A stretch of 64,000 nucleotides of DNA from positions 62,001-126,000 of the forward strand of contig JAFAAN010000040.1 in NCBI GenBank assembly GCA_023426545.1, written 5' to 3'. Source of the DNA: Pseudomonadota bacterium (GTDB lineage: Bacteria > Myxococcota > Myxococcia > Myxococcales > Myxococcaceae). The position numbers were made by a program, and so were the translations under genes. Shown in pieces: positions 62,905 to 64,000 of the stretch. The notes under the pieces are model-generated. The model had not been told where the DNA came from. It did not search any database and worked only from the letters and a program-made list of their open reading frames with translations. The stretch's first letter is position 1. Every line of letters begins with the position of its first letter.

Positions 62905-64000
62905 ATGTTGATGATGAACATTCTCGAAGAACACTTCTCCGAGGCGACGTTCCTGCAGTCACAATGGGAGCGCGCTCTGCGAGGCCCGCATTACAATCTG
63001 GAGGAGACAGCGCAGTTAGAGGAGCGGTTGCTGGCACACTTGGATGGACTGGTGCTCGGGGGGGAGTCCGTCACCCAGGCTCTACTCAAGCCAGCGCTGG
63101 AGGGCGGAGAGCCTGGGGAGGTATTCTGCTCAGTGTTCGCGTCCATCGCAGAGTCCTCCCATGCTGAGTTAGAGGCCGTGCTTGAGATGGCGCCGGTCGC
63201 GCCTCCAGCGATACAGGCGCCGTTGCGGCGCGCGCTGGAACTCAGCGAGCGCACCGGGTTGGAGACCGCGCTGGTTCCGTTATTAACAGCACCCGAGGCA
63301 TCAACGCAGGTACTGGCATCTGAGGTGCTTGCCTTTCGCGGAGCCATTCCGCGAGGAGTGGCTCTGGAGTTGCTCGACCATGCGGATGGCCGCGTGGTGG
63401 CAGCGGCGCTGCGGGGCCTTGGAGCGTTGGAGAGGGACGTCGGACACCGGAAACTGCCTCGATTGCTGGGCGACAAGCGACCATGGGTTCGCCACGCCGC
63501 CATCGAATCTGGCCTGTTGTCTGGGGTTCGCGCGGCATGGGATGCGTGTTTGGAGGAGGCGCAGGGGCGCGGCGAGGGCGCCTCATCTGCCCGAGTGCTC
63601 CAGGCGATATGTGGGGAGGATGAGGATATCGAGCGCTTGGTGGAGCGCTTGGTCGATGACGCCCTTCAAGCGGACGTAGTGTGGGCACTGGGGTTCACCG
63701 GGCGGATTTCTGCCGTGGAGGCTTGCCTGGAGTTGATGGGGCAGGTGTCACCGGTGGCACGGTTGGCTGGTGAGGCTTTTAGCGCCATTACTGGGCTGGT
63801 GTTGAAGGACACCTATGCAATGGAGGTGGAGGAAAAGGACGCGCTCCCACCTCTGGAGGAAGATGACCTCGAAGCAGATCTGACCCCAAGACCCGAGGAC
63901 GAACTGCCGGTGCCAGCGCGCGCTGCAGTCGCTGCCTGGTGGCATCGAGCGCGTCAGGGGTTCTCGCGGCGTGAGCGCTACTTGGGCGGCAGGCCGTTCT
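62905..64000 (+). CDS. TIGR02270-type protein, HEAT-like, type VI secretion-associated (3' end beyond window)
   Basis: The frame opens at ATG 62905 (also 62911, 62914) and runs off the window at 365 codons. It has MNILEEHFSEATFLQSQWERAL, LEERLLAHLDGLVLGG, then repeats of paired helices (PRGVALELLDHADGRVVAAALRGLGAL), WVRHAAIESGLLSG and WALGFTGRISAVEACLELM, ending in PARAAVAAWWHRARQGF...RYLGG. This pattern matches TIGR02270 proteins, which lie near T6SS effector loading genes in myxobacteria. GC content is lower than in the rest of the window. Confidence 0.75.
   Translation, partial: MLMMNILEEHFSEATFLQSQWERALRGPHYNLEETAQLEERLLAHLDGLVLGGESVTQALLKPALEGGEPGEVFCSVFASIAESSHAELEAVLEMAPVAPPAIQAPLRRALELSERTGLETALVPLLTAPEASTQVLASEVLAFRGAIPRGVALELLDHADGRVVAAALRGLGALERDVGHRKLPRLLGDKRPWVRHAAIESGLLSGVRAAWDACLEEAQGRGEGASSARVLQAICGEDEDIERLVERLVDDALQADVVWALGFTGRISAVEACLELMGQVSPVARLAGEAFSAITGLVLKDTYAMEVEEKDALPPLEEDDLEADLTPRPEDELPVPARAAVAAWWHRARQGFSRRERYLGGRPF

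Overview
The window is a chromosomal segment of a high-GC (about 70 %) delta-type bacterium. It is almost certainly Myxococcus xanthus or a very close relative. The left third carries the mrpA-mrpB-mrpC developmental locus and, ten genes away, a Ser/Thr kinase in the position and with the features of Pkn14. A MYXO-CTERM protein and several myxobacterial families support the assignment. I see no rRNA, tRNA, insertion sequence or CRISPR array. Gene density is high, and several convergent pairs share GC-rich hairpin terminators.

Layout. 1-4.5 kb: a membrane sulfatase/LTA-synthase-like protein cut by the window edge, a LysR regulator and a long aromatic amino acid hydroxylase. 4.6-8.1 kb: mrpC, mrpB and mrpA (minus strand), with a sigma54-type promoter and paired palindromes upstream of mrpC. 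8.1-19.1 kb: a fused membrane/spermidine-synthase protein, a Flp-like pilin, a TipA-type MerR regulator, a His-rich membrane protein, an amidohydrolase, an RlmI-like methyltransferase, pkn14, truA and a repeat-tailed membrane protein. 19.1-22.8 kb: a universal stress protein, an NhaP-type antiporter and a TVP38 protein.

22.7-31.0 kb: a seven-gene minus-strand arginine operon (acyl-ornithine carbamoyltransferase, argB, M20 deacylase, argH, argG, a P-loop protein of unknown function, argC). It faces a divergent argR across an array of TGCAT palindromes. The carbamoyltransferase belongs to the N-acyl-ornithine type, so arginine is made through acylated citrulline. The residue that separates acetyl from succinyl specificity is Ala, which points to a succinylated route. 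This and the unassigned P-loop gene are the best candidates for undescribed biology.

31.4-41.9 kb: an ECF-like sigma factor, a QorB/HxlR redox pair (the HxlR gene may be frameshifted), a double-anchored surface lipoprotein with Asp-boxes, a secreted M20D amidohydrolase, a DUF418 protein, a diheme oxidoreductase, a flavin monooxygenase-like protein and a small spermidine-synthase homologue. 41.9-50.3 kb: clpB, an unknown gene, a DUF1844 operon, thiE/amidotransferase/thiD and dnaB. 50.4-52.1 kb: a LytTR regulator behind a deletion scar that fused the remains of a LytS kinase and an acyltransferase gene.

52.3-56.7 kb: core information genes rplI, rpsR, rpsF, pth, rplY, prs, spoVG, in an order reminiscent of Bacillus spoVG-prs-ctc-pth. 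57.4-59.4 kb: a nucleotide salvage operon (tdk, upp, hpt), all PRPP- or nucleoside-linked and close to prs. 59.7-61.9 kb: an aquaporin, a LysE exporter and a degenerate site-2-protease homologue. The last 2 kb are visibly less GC-rich, hold degenerate sequence and end in a TIGR02270-type (type VI secretion-associated) protein cut by the edge.
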